NCBI GenBank assembly: GCA_044226845.1
Contig: JBGAGG010000007.1
Span: forward strand, 181,905-245,904
Direction: 5' to 3'
Source of the DNA: JAFDZO01 sp044226845
GTDB taxonomy: Bacteria > Bacteroidota > Ignavibacteria > Tepidaquicellales > Tepidaquicellaceae
Length of the DNA stretch: 64,000 nucleotides
Shown: positions 54,796 through 63,932 of the stretch, in pieces
Layout: every line of letters begins with the position of its first letter
Numbering within the stretch: the first letter of the stretch is position 1
The notes under the pieces: generated by a model
What the model saw: the letters and a program-made list of their open reading frames with translations, nothing else
Databases searched by the model: none
Told to the model about the DNA's origin: nothing
Program-made: the position numbers and the translations under genes

Positions 54796-54860
54796 CTAAT
54801 CCAAAGTCACTTTAACTAAATCCCGGACGGAATTTCAATATTTCTGAATATAAAATAAAA

Positions 54861-54942
54861 ACCGTTCAAGATATTAATACTTGAACGGTTTATCTTGAGC
54901 TGGCAGAGGGACTTTAACTCCCTATTTGTTGGTAATAGATTA
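54861..54942 (-). repeat. Hairpin plus decayed tRNA-Thr-like 3' half, element C
   Basis: ACCGTTCAAG pairs perfectly with CTTGAACGGT (54861-54889), with a good minus-strand T-run (TTTTTATTTT). 54895-54942, read on the minus strand, contain AATAGGGAGTTAAAGTCCCT (T arm with a 7-nt loop) and CTGCCAGCTCAAG (acceptor side). The stem sequence differs from A and B yet still pairs, which suggests the hairpin is maintained. The region 54943-55217 beyond it is AT-rich; I see no gene in it. Confidence 0.5.
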
Positions 54943-55217
54943 TTTTAGAAAATTGAAAAATCTAAAAAATAGTTTATGTAAAGATTTTACTTCCCTTAAT
55001 TACCCGAATTACCTGAATTTACGTAAAACTGCTCCACTTTTCTTTAAACAACGCAAAATTGGTGCGGATATTGATACCATTTTCTTAACTTATTATTAGG
55101 GATAACTTATTGGAAGTGAAGCTTATTGAAGCAATTGCCTATTGCTGCTTTGCCTTAAAAAAAAAACAGTATTTTTTTTAAAGATTCTCAGGTAGAATAT
55201 TCTTGTAAAGTGAATAA

Positions 55218-56711
55218 TTAATTAATTAGTTCTTTGATTTTTAAAATAATCCAACTTTTGGAAAGAAATGAAGGAGTATTTTCAGCTTCATAAAGCAGAG
55301 AAGAGTCAAACTTAGCGCCGTCCGTTTTTATTTTTGTTAATATTTTCAGGTATTTGAATAATGATTTGAAATCTGTATTTGCAAAATCCACGGGTACATC
55401 CTGATAATCCAAATAATGATTGAAAGAATCTATTGCTGCTAAAAGCTCTTCCCAATACCCAAGCTCGTATAAACATTTCAAATAAAAGTTTCTTATATCA
55501 ATATTGATAATACCGTCTTTCAGTTTTACTTTTGAGAAATGCTCCATAGCTTCGCCGAATTGCTTTTTCTGCATTTTACACTGGCCAATTAAATAGTGAT
55601 ATGTATTATCCCGCACTTCATCCGACATATACTTGCTGTGTTTTTCTACAAACGATTCAGCCCATTCCCAGTCGTTAACTCTTATTGCATATGCAAAACA
55701 ATTTCTTACTCTGTTTTCATACAGGACAAATGTACCATTATTGACCAGTGTCTCGTTTATTAAAGCTCCATTATCTATACAGAATTTATTTATTTGGTGA
55801 ATCTCATTGTTGTAGTCTTTATAATATTTTGAAACACTATAATCCAGAATTTTAATCATCATATCCCATAGTTTATGTTTATCGTCAAAAACAAATTTAT
55901 GATATTCCGCTTTTAAAATTTCTTTTAGCTTAAGAAAATCTTGAAAGTTATTTTCTCCGAGAAAAATTGCATTTCCCATGAGAATCATTTTCAAATATAA
56001 ATACTTATCTGCCTCTTTAGTAGTATCTATTGCATCTATTTTTTTAATGAGTCTGTTGAAATCTATACTATTCCATAGTACATCTGAAAGTTGATTTTGC
56101 AGTTTTGTAGTAAAATACTGTCTGTATATGTGAATATTGATAGCAGAAAGAGAGAGGTCTAGAAGGTATTGATAAGTAAAAGACTCAGTTTTTTTTATTT
56201 CAGCTTCTAAATATTGATGGTGGTCTGAAGTGTACATAATGGTCCCTATCTGTTCCAGCAGTAGTCCTGTTGTAACTTTTTGCTTCCGGTAAGTATCATA
56301 GTTTTCATCTTCAATTTTTTCCACCCCTTTTTTTATTTCCAGTAATGATTGCTGCACTAATTTTTTCTTTGTCAGGTTTCTGATATAGCAAATTTTACTC
56401 AAGTCATCATCACATTCAAATTCTTTTAAAGCAAAATATCTTTTTAAAAGTTTATTTACTTCAGTATAAAGATTATTAAGAATCTGCTCGTTAAATTTTT
56501 TATCTGAAAACAGAACCGAATAAACTTTCTCAGGGTCTGCATTTTTCCCGGTAAAATCAGGATGGATTTTTTTTATGTATGCAAGGGTTTTGCAAACGTT
56601 TTTATTAGTATTAAAAAAAGATGAGTTTACAAATATGTCAAAATCTTTTAATTCTTCCTTACTCAATACAGCAAGAACAGCAAAAAGTTTATTGGTTTTC
56701 TGGGGTTTCAT
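55218..56711 (-). CDS. Helical cytoplasmic protein, ~490-aa paralog family, copy 4
   Basis: 497 residues, no signal peptide. Family block: VLSKEELKDFDIFVNSS with FF-N, HPDFTG, and VLFSDKKFNEQILNNLY. The C-terminal half has DWEWAESFVEKHSKYM (about residue 342) and a TPR-like YHYLIGQCKMQKKQFGEAME, ending SWIILKIKEL, which matches the end of copy 1 (GWVIAKLKEL). It is divergent from the P-domain T9SS gene across 336 bp. Function unknown. Confidence 0.82.
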   Translation of the reverse strand: MKPQKTNKLFAVLAVLSKEELKDFDIFVNSSFFNTNKNVCKTLAYIKKIHPDFTGKNADPEKVYSVLFSDKKFNEQILNNLYTEVNKLLKRYFALKEFECDDDLSKICYIRNLTKKKLVQQSLLEIKKGVEKIEDENYDTYRKQKVTTGLLLEQIGTIMYTSDHHQYLEAEIKKTESFTYQYLLDLSLSAINIHIYRQYFTTKLQNQLSDVLWNSIDFNRLIKKIDAIDTTKEADKYLYLKMILMGNAIFLGENNFQDFLKLKEILKAEYHKFVFDDKHKLWDMMIKILDYSVSKYYKDYNNEIHQINKFCIDNGALINETLVNNGTFVLYENRVRNCFAYAIRVNDWEWAESFVEKHSKYMSDEVRDNTYHYLIGQCKMQKKQFGEAMEHFSKVKLKDGIINIDIRNFYLKCLYELGYWEELLAAIDSFNHYLDYQDVPVDFANTDFKSLFKYLKILTKIKTDGAKFDSSLLYEAENTPSFLSKSWIILKIKELIN

Positions 56712-56831
56712 AATTTTAATATGGGGAAATTTTTGTTAAAAAAATATTCTGAAAAACTGTAAAAATGAAGCTTAATCAAAGAAAAATAGAACTAGAGGAA
56801 TAAAAACATTATTATTTTTTTATTATTTCTC

Positions 56832-56863
56832 TTTGGCAAATTTCTATTCTCTTTTTAATTTTG
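56832..56863 (+). promoter_or_regulatory. Bacteroidota-type promoter ahead of the structured leader
   Basis: TTTG (56832-56835), 20-nt spacer, TAATTTTG (56856-56863). Transcription should begin near 56869, giving a leader of about 180 nt before the ATG at 57048. Confidence 0.6.
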
Positions 56864-56867
56864 TAAC

Positions 56868-57010
56868 GGTTGGTATAAATGTTAAAAATTTCATCACATA
56901 TTACTCTATTCCAAGTTTCGACCTCTTTCAAAGGAAATGAAATTCTTATTCCTTTGTACCAACCAAAATGGGACGCGTTTTTGATTTTTCAAATGCGTCC
57001 TTAATTTTTT
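56868..57010 (+). ncRNA. Structured 5' leader with terminal attenuator-like hairpin
   Basis: At the predicted transcript start GGTTGGTA (56868-56875) pairs perfectly with TACCAACC (56957-56964). Inside, CAAAGGAA (56929-56936) pairs with TTCCTTTG (56949-56956). AATTTCAT (56887-56894) can pair with ATGAAATT (56937-56944), which lies in that hairpin's loop, so the two inner helices form either a pseudoknot or alternatives. Directly after the closing helix an intrinsic terminator follows: GGACGCGTTT with AAATGCGTCC, then TTAATTTTTT. No plus-strand gene upstream needs a terminator here. The arrangement resembles a riboswitch or leader attenuator; ligand and class are unrecognised. Confidence 0.5.
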
Positions 57011-57047
57011 CCCAAAATTTTTATTTTAAAATCAATTTAAAACCACA

Positions 57048-59144
57048 ATGAAACTTAAATTCATTTTACTTTTGATGTTGTCTGTATTTTCTTTCCAGGT
57101 ATCGGCGCAAACAAAATTGCCTGCAAGATTATGGACTAACCGCTACGTGCCAAGCACAGGTGTAAGTTTGTACAATACTGAATTATTAGTTGACGCAGGC
57201 GGGAATTCTTACACTATAAGCATGTTAGATTCAGGTTTTACTAACAAGAAGGGATTCATAAGAAAATGCTCGGCTGCCGGAAATTTAATATTTGAAAAAC
57301 GATTGGTAAATCCCAATGGAAATTACTACCAGATACCAAGCGCAGTATTAGATAACTCCGGAAATATTATTGCTATAACAAATCAAGACTCAGTTGGGAA
57401 CAGGGTTTTTATTACAAAATTCGATAATAATGGTAATATTTTATGGAGAAAACCTATAATCAGAAACAGTAAGTACGGCCTTGCTCAGAAAGTTATGATT
57501 GATGCTTCTTCAAATATTTATATTGGTGGAGTTTACTCAAATCCTGATAACTATTTTTTTGGTGCAAAGTACAATTCAAATGGAGATTCTATATGGACAG
57601 CAGTTGCAGCTAACTCACTTGCAGGATGGAGTGCAATTTTTACTTGTATGGATATTGATGCAAGTGGTAATTTAATTGTAGCAGGAAGTTTGAAATCAAA
57701 TGATAGCAGATATGGTTGGAATTATGCAAAATTTAGCAATGGAAATACTTTGTTTTCAAGAGGCGGAGTTTCAGTTAGTAATCCCGCTTTTTCAGTGCTG
57801 GATGTAAAAGTAAATTCTTCGGGAACGATATTTCTATGCGGTGCAAATAGTAATGGTTTCTCCTCACAAAGATTAACAGTTTCAAAAATTAATGGTACAA
57901 CAGGTGATGGAGTTTGGGACTACCAGACTGATTCGTTCATTCTAAGTAATGAAATGAGTCAGGGAAAGTCAATGTGCCTGGGTAATAGTAATGAAATTTA
58001 TGTTGGCGGAACTGAAGGAATTGCGGGGAGATATGGCATTATTGCTCCGACAGGAGTAATAATTAAACTTGATACATCAGGAAATTTAAAATTCAGAAAG
58101 AATTTTTCAGACAGCGTAGTTATTAATAAAATTATAAAAGATAACACGGGTAATATTTTTGCAGCAGGTGTAAATTATACCAATGATGGAACAAATACTA
58201 AAACATTTTTGTATGAAGTAAATTCAATTGGTCAGATAATAGGCGGAGATGTTTATTTAAATCCCGCACAGACAAATTATGATTATTTTTTAACATTGCT
58301 GGCTTATAATACACAGTATGGAGTTTATATTAATGCATCTAATTACTCAACAACTTTCCCTTCTTCATCAGTATTTCGTTATGTGATGGCAGTTCCAAAC
58401 TGCATAACAGTTACAAGAACTCCCAATAAATCTATCACAGATTTTCAAACCACATTTGATACATTAACTTTTACAGGTATTCCTGTAAATGCAAAAATTA
58501 TTTCAATCTCAGTTAAGTTTGATACCTTGACCCACACATGGCCATCTGACATTAGCGCGGCTTTAACTTCGGTAGGGCGCGCAGATACATTAGTGAACAG
58601 ATCCGGCGGTAATTTACTTGGTAATGGGTTCTTCAGTACTGTTTTTAACGATAGCTCTGCTCTTAATATAGATAGTATGTACAATCCATTTACAGGAACA
58701 TTCAGACCCGTTACTCCGCTTTATGTATTTAATCAGGCTGCTGCCAGTAATCAGAAATTCATTGTTGGAGTAAAAGATAATGCTTCCGGTGATGTCGGAA
58801 TGTTAAAAAGATGGTCAATAAATATATGTTATTTTGATTTGAATACTGTGGGCGTTAATAATGCATCTTTAGAACTACCTGAAGGATATAAACTAAATCA
58901 AAATTATCCTAACCCGTTCAATCCTGTTTGTAAAATAAATTATCAGATACCAAATTCAGGAATGGTGGAGCTTAATGTCTACGATATAATTGGGAAAAAA
59001 GTGGCTTCGCTTGTAAGTGGTTATCAGGAATCCGGATCTCATCTGGTGGAGTTCAACGGTTCCAGTCTTTCAAGCGGAGTTTACTTTTATAAACTCCAGT
59101 CCGGGAATTTTTCAGAAACCAGAAAAATGTTGTTAATTAAATAA
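57048..59144 (+). CDS. T9SS cargo with SBBP propeller and P-domain-like region
   Basis: 698 residues. Signal peptide MKLKFILLLMLSVFSFQVSA. Residues about 30-440 are SBBP-type repeats (DNSGNIIAITNQD, DASSNIYIGGVYS, DNTGNIFAAGVNY). Residues about 450-600 match a proprotein-convertase P-like beta-sandwich (FDTLTHTWPSDISAALTSVG, FIVGVKDNASGDVGMLKRWS). The end is a type A T9SS tail (LNQNYPNPFNPVCKINY, LSSGVYFYKL, TRKMLLIK). First gene of a three-gene operon, behind a structured leader; divergent from helical paralog 4. Confidence 0.87.
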   Translation: MKLKFILLLMLSVFSFQVSAQTKLPARLWTNRYVPSTGVSLYNTELLVDAGGNSYTISMLDSGFTNKKGFIRKCSAAGNLIFEKRLVNPNGNYYQIPSAVLDNSGNIIAITNQDSVGNRVFITKFDNNGNILWRKPIIRNSKYGLAQKVMIDASSNIYIGGVYSNPDNYFFGAKYNSNGDSIWTAVAANSLAGWSAIFTCMDIDASGNLIVAGSLKSNDSRYGWNYAKFSNGNTLFSRGGVSVSNPAFSVLDVKVNSSGTIFLCGANSNGFSSQRLTVSKINGTTGDGVWDYQTDSFILSNEMSQGKSMCLGNSNEIYVGGTEGIAGRYGIIAPTGVIIKLDTSGNLKFRKNFSDSVVINKIIKDNTGNIFAAGVNYTNDGTNTKTFLYEVNSIGQIIGGDVYLNPAQTNYDYFLTLLAYNTQYGVYINASNYSTTFPSSSVFRYVMAVPNCITVTRTPNKSITDFQTTFDTLTFTGIPVNAKIISISVKFDTLTHTWPSDISAALTSVGRADTLVNRSGGNLLGNGFFSTVFNDSSALNIDSMYNPFTGTFRPVTPLYVFNQAAASNQKFIVGVKDNASGDVGMLKRWSINICYFDLNTVGVNNASLELPEGYKLNQNYPNPFNPVCKINYQIPNSGMVELNVYDIIGKKVASLVSGYQESGSHLVEFNGSSLSSGVYFYKLQSGNFSETRKMLLIK

Positions 59145-59178
59145 ATCAAAATAAAATAAAACAACAGGAGAATTTAAA

Positions 59179-59622
59179 ATGAAATTTAAAATTTTAGTTT
59201 TAGCTTTGTTTTTAACTTTTGGCTTTCTGAAAATTGCCTTGGCTCAAAGCGGGAAACTCACATTATGTAATGATACAGATGACAATATAAATCCATTGAC
59301 TGTATATACAACTGCAACAACATCAACTCCTGTAAATTTTCAGATTGCAGTTGATGCTCCCTTATTCGGAGCCGAGCATTCACAAGCATTTATACAATGG
59401 GAAACTTTTAAAGTCGCTGATAACGGAGATGAAACCCCTATTGACCAGAAAGTAATGCAAACGGAAAGCGGATGGCTGCGTTATGCAACTACTGAACCAT
59501 ACTATTTTTCTGAGCCCGGTAAGTATGCAGTCTATGCGATAGACTATTACAAAAGAGATTTTCTGGAGCACAGAGGATATACTCAATACATTGCTAAAAC
59601 TTTCATAGATATTACAAAATAA
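59179..59622 (+). CDS. Small secreted beta protein, unknown function (147 aa)
   Basis: Signal peptide ILVLALFLTFGFLKIALAQ, then a ~125-residue mature domain (LTLCNDTDDNINPLTVYTT, WETFKVADNGDE, EPGKYAVYAIDYYKRDF). A strong Shine-Dalgarno AGGAG lies 8 bp before the ATG, unusual among the cargo genes here. It starts 34 bp after the T9SS cargo gene. The next gene encodes a related protein, with which it shares an early LTLC/VTLC Cys and EPGKY near the end. No T9SS tail. Confidence 0.75.
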   Translation: MKFKILVLALFLTFGFLKIALAQSGKLTLCNDTDDNINPLTVYTTATTSTPVNFQIAVDAPLFGAEHSQAFIQWETFKVADNGDETPIDQKVMQTESGWLRYATTEPYYFSEPGKYAVYAIDYYKRDFLEHRGYTQYIAKTFIDITK

Positions 59623-59658
59623 TTTTAAAAATTTTATAAACATTAAAAGGAGAAATTA

Positions 59659-60075
59659 ATGAAATCAATAATATTAACATTAGCATTTTTATTCATCGCT
59701 GCCGGAGGATTGAAAGCGCAGCCGAAAGTATCAGTAACTTTGTGTTCAGGATATCAAACACCATCCGATTATCAGGGAGATTTAATTCCAAACGATAACG
59801 TTAACTCATTCAGTTCAGTAGGCTCAAATAACAATGTATTTGTAATTTTAAAATTTGAACCATTTGGAAAATCCGTCGGACTAAGAACAGTGATTACAAA
59901 AGATTCTCCCGACGGCAGATTCGAACAGGACAGAGTTGCATCTATGTCATCTACTCAACATAATTGTTCAAATGATTTTTCCATAAAAGAACCCGGAAAA
60001 TACTGTCTGAGAATAGTAGATGAATTCGATGAATCTATTAAATATTCTGAGGACATTTACTTTACTGTAAAGTAA
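59659..60075 (+). CDS. Small secreted beta protein, paralog of the preceding gene (138 aa)
   Basis: Signal peptide IILTLAFLFIAAGGLKAQ. The mature part has VSVTLCSGYQTPSDYQG, VFVILKFEPFGK and IKEPGKYCLRIVDE; the three Cys could allow a disulfide. AGGAG ends 6 bp before the ATG. It is the third gene of the operon starting with the P-domain cargo. Family not recognised; co-secretion or association with that cargo is a guess from position. Confidence 0.75.
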   Translation: MKSIILTLAFLFIAAGGLKAQPKVSVTLCSGYQTPSDYQGDLIPNDNVNSFSSVGSNNNVFVILKFEPFGKSVGLRTVITKDSPDGRFEQDRVASMSSTQHNCSNDFSIKEPGKYCLRIVDEFDESIKYSEDIYFTVK

Positions 60076-60126
60076 AGATGAATGATTGATTCAGTCTTTA
60101 TTATAATAAATTAATCAGTAAATACA

Positions 60127-60158
60127 ACCTCCTTCAGGCTATAATTCTTGAAGGGGGT
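60127..60158 (+). terminator. Hairpin after the small secreted-protein operon
   Basis: ACCTCCTTCAG pairs with CTTGAAGGGGGT (wobble-containing, about 10 bp), about 50 bp past the last stop. Its CTTCA/TTGAAG core resembles the hairpins of elements A-C, but no tRNA-like sequence follows and the T-run is weak. 60159-60231 holds nothing recognisable. Confidence 0.5.
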
Positions 60159-60231
60159 ATGATTCAAAAGTAACCCTTTTTATAACAACGCAGTTTTCTA
60201 CCTATATGATATTCAATTTTATGTTGCCAAA

Positions 60232-60378
60232 TTATGTTGTCATTTGACCCCAAAGTTCAGGGAGCAGAACTTGCGTTTCCAATTTTATTCCTTCCATTTC
60301 ACATTTAATAATTTCCCCAAAATGCTTTATTGAATAGGACATTGCTGAATCAAATATCTCAGGAATGTTTTTTCTGTC
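60232..60378 (-). pseudogene. Fragment of a fifth helical paralog (C-terminal 49 codons)
   Basis: The minus strand reads DRKNIPEIFDSAMSYSIKHF, then GEIIKCEMEGIKLETQ and a stop at 60232-60234. It matches DRKDIPEIFAVLMPDAIKYF and GEIIKCEQEGIKLDPR near the end of paralog 3. Directly upstream (60381 onward) the DNA aligns instead with the region 5' of paralog 3 (about 38210), so about 1.3 kb covering most of the coding region and its start has been deleted. It is therefore the remains of the paralog partner of the second FG-GAP gene. Confidence 0.8.
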
Positions 60379-60596
60379 GGAACATCAATTACCCAACCGC
60401 ATAAATTTCTTTCTGCATTTGTAATTTAATGACAGTATTCTGCAAAAGTTTTATATTATAAAAATTTCAGGAATCATACAATTTTGTACTTTAAAATTCG
60501 AACTTATTTTTTCATCCCTATGATGAATTTTTCTGCTTCATCTTTGTTAAAACAACATCACCTCTGGAATTTTTTTCCATCTTGACGGATTTTTGA

Positions 60597-60730
60597 CGGA
60601 TTTCTGCAAAATAAAATACTTGAGATTTTTATAACTAATTTTCAAAGTTCTCGTCGGAAATTTCGGATTTCTGCAAAATAAAATACTTGAGATTTTTATA
60701 ACTAATTTTCAAAGTTCTCGTCGGAAATTT
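60597..60730. repeat. Tandem duplication, two copies of a 67-bp unit
   Basis: 60597-60663 is repeated at 60664-60730, visibly identical (CGGATTTCTGCAAAATAAAA to the TCGTCGGAAATTT end). The single-copy counterpart near 38452-38485 upstream of the first FG-GAP gene matches the start of the unit, so the duplication arose after the segment was copied. Confidence 0.88.
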
Positions 60731-60981
60731 GCATTACAAAACATAACATTATTTATTCATTTCTCCGTGATGACCTTGAGAAATTTAATATGAGATTATT
60801 TTAAAAAAAATCAAATTCATCTTATAACTACTAATAGGGAAGTTTTTTTAGAAAAAACTTGACATAAAAAAAAATATTGTAATTCATTTTAGCGTGTTGT
60901 TGTTCCCTGTAAACTATAAATTTATCAATAAATTATCGAAAGCCCCTCCCAAATTCCAGCGTGTTTTCGACCAAATTTCTT

Positions 60982-61012
60982 TTTGCTTTCGTAAGTGTAT
61001 AACGGTAATTTG
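60982..61012 (+). promoter_or_regulatory. Candidate promoter of the second FG-GAP gene
   Basis: TTTG (60982-60985), 20 nt, TAATTTG (61006-61012), 29 bp before the ATG at 61042: the same boxes and distances as at 38919-38949 although the spacer differs. Two copies of an AGCGTGTT motif (60891 and 60958) precede it with the same 67-nt spacing as in the first copy. Confidence 0.45.
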
Positions 61013-61041
61013 CTTACAAGTTTTAAATTAAATAACCCCTA

Positions 61042-63932
61042 ATGGCAAAAACACTCACACTTGTATTTGCATTCCTGTTGAGTGCAAATATTATTTCACA
61101 CAGCGCTTTTGCGCAGGACTTCTCTGCAAAAACAGATTTCACTACAGGCAACACTCCTTATTCAACATCATTCAGCGATTTTAACGGAGACGGAAAACCG
61201 GATATGGTTACAGCCAATTACAGCGCAAATACATTTTCGGTTCTGATGAATACAACAACTCCCGGAGCTTCTACTCCAACTTTCTCGGCAGTCACGGATT
61301 TTACAACGGGAACGGGACCTTATGCAGTGGCACTCGGCGACCTTAACGGCGACGGCAAATCTGATGTTGTTGTAGCAGATTACGATGCAGCTTCAGTATC
61401 TGTATTTTTTAATACAACAACACCCGGAGCATCAACGCCGGCATTTTCAGCAAAGACAGATTTTACCACAGGTACAAATCCTGCTTCAGTTTCAATCAGT
61501 GATTTTAACGGCGACGGAAAATTGGATATGGTTGCAGCAAATTACGGCTCAAATTCTATTTCAGTATTTTTAAATACAACAACTTCAGGCGGAGCAACAC
61601 CAACATTCTCTGCTAAGACAGATTTCACAACTGGTGCAGGACCATATTATTTAACAACAGGAGATTTTAACGGCGATGGTAAGCAGGATGTAGCTACGGC
61701 AAATTATGATGGAGCGTCAGCTTCAGTTTTTTTAAATACACAACAACGGGCTCAGCCGCTCCGACTTTTTCTGCAAAGACAGATTTCACTGCAGGAACAA
61801 ATCCCGCTTCAGTTGCAATCCGTGATTTAAACGGAGATGGAGTGCCGGATTTAGCAGTTGCAAATTACGGTTCAAATTCAATATCAGTTTTTATAAATAC
61901 AACTACTACTAACGCTTCAACACCGACATTTTCAGCGAAGACAGATTTTGCAACGGAGAGCGGACCATACTCAGTTACGTTTGGTGATATTAACTGCGAC
62001 GGCAGACCGGATATGGCAGCAACAAACTATTCCACAAATAAGGTATCGCAATATTTTAATATTACAACTCCGGGAGCTTCTACACCATCCTTTGGCGCAG
62101 TATCAAATTATACTGTAGGAAGTGCCCCAAGCTCAGTTACAATCTGTGATTTGAACGGAGACTTCAAACCTGATTTGGCAATAGGAAATGAAACTACAAA
62201 CAATGTTTCAGTTTTTATGAATGTAATGACGCCCGGTGTTGCATCTTCTACATTCTCTGCGAGGACGGATTTTACTATGACAGGTGTACCAATTGGTACT
62301 GCAATAGGCGATTTCAATCTTGACGGTAAACCTGATCTTGCTGCAATTATTTCTAATGCTGTTTCAGTTTTCATGAATACTACTCCAACCGGAAATGGTT
62401 CACCAAGTTTTTCAGGGAATACGAATTTCTCAATGGGAACCTTGACAGGTCAATCAATATTCATTGGAGATTTTAACGGCGATGGCAAACCGGATTTGGT
62501 TGCGGGCTCTAATGGCTTAGCTAAAATATCAGTTTTTTTGAATACGACAACTCCCGGAGGATACCCGCCAAGTTTTTCAGCAAAGGTTGACTTAGCTACA
62601 AACGGTCTAATTTCTTTCGTTGTATCAATCGCAGACTTAAACGGCGATGGCAAACCTGATTTGGCAGTGGCTACATCAGGTTCTGCAATTTCGGTATTTA
62701 TAAATACTACAACTCCAGGTTCAAGCACACCATCGTTCACTTCAAAGACGGATTTTACAGTGGGAAACACTACCCGAACTGTTGGACTTTGCGATCTGAA
62801 CGGTGATGGAAAACCTGATTTGGTATCGGGTAGTTCAATTACAAGTACAGCTTCAGTTTTATTTAACACAACAACTCCGGGAGCATTAACCCCCACCTTT
62901 ACTGCAAGGACGGATTTTGCAATAGGAACTACTCCAAGATCAATATCATTCAGTGACGTAAACGGCGATGGGAAACCGGACATCTTAGCGGGAAATGCAG
63001 GTTCAAATTCAGTTTCAATTTTGCTTAATACTACACCTACCGGTAATTCAACTCCTTCATTTTCTGCAAAGACAGATTTTACAACGGGAACCAATCCACA
63101 ATCTTTGTCAACCGGCGATTTGAACAACGATGGAAAACCCGATTTTGCTGTGTTAAGTGTTGCCTCAAATATAGTTTCAGTTTTTTTGAATACCACATCA
63201 ACCGGTTCATCAACTCCAACTTATGCACCAAGGGTTGATTTATCAACAGGAACCAGCCCAAAGTCAGTATCAATCAGCGACTTAAACGGCGATGGAAAAC
63301 CCGATTTAGTTGTTTCATCTAATTCGCCAAGTTTATTTTCAGTTTACTTCAATACAGCATCGCTGCCATTGCCGGTTGAGCTGGTATCTTTTACATCAAG
63401 TGTGAACAGCAATAATGTTACACTTAACTGGAGCACAACACAGGAGCAGAACAATAAAGGATTTGAGATAGAAAGAAATTCATTCGGGGCAGGTTGGAAA
63501 AAGATAGGATACGTTGATGGACACGGCACAATAAACACACAACAAAATTATACTTTCAAAGATATTGCATTACAAACGGGGAGATACAGCTATCGCTTAA
63601 AGCAGATAGATTACAACGGTAATTTTGAGTACTTCGAGTTATCAAATGAAGTTGCCATAGGGGTACCTAATAGATACTCACTTGCTCAGAATTACCCGAA
63701 CCCGTTTAATCCCGTTACAATTATTAATTATCAATTATCAATTAACAGCTTTGTATCGCTCAAGGTTTATGATTTAGCAGGAAAGGAAGTTGCAAACTTA
63801 GTGAATGAAGTAAAAGATGCGGGATATTATAGTGTAACACTCGACGCGAAGAATCTTTCAAGCGGAACATATTTTTATAAGATTACCACAGATAAGTTTA
63901 GTGATGTAAAGAAGATGGTTTTGATGAAATAA
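61042..63932 (+). pseudogene. Second 14-repeat FG-GAP T9SS cargo, frameshifted at about 61743
   Basis: Paralog of the 38979-41900 gene, with a signal peptide differing at one residue (ISHSAF for ISNSAF). The frame from 61042 reads four FG-GAP repeats up to SVFLNT near 61740, then goes out of frame. The following frame continues with TTGSAAPTFSAKTDF and ten more repeats to the T9SS tail (LAQNYPNPFNPVTIINY, LSSGTYFYKI, VKKMVLMK) at 63932. Loss of one A in an ACAACAACAAC-type stretch explains it; restored, the protein would be 963 residues. The rest of the frame is clean, so either the mutation is recent, it is a sequencing error, or the site is slippery. No gene is seen in 63933-64000. Confidence 0.85.

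Noticed and set aside
62450..63196. 248-codon open frame antisense to the second FG-GAP gene (and similar ones at 40046-41410)
   Set aside because: The repeating reverse complement of the FG-GAP repeats stays open by chance; the peptides repeat VFKKTETIFE-like units with no independent features.
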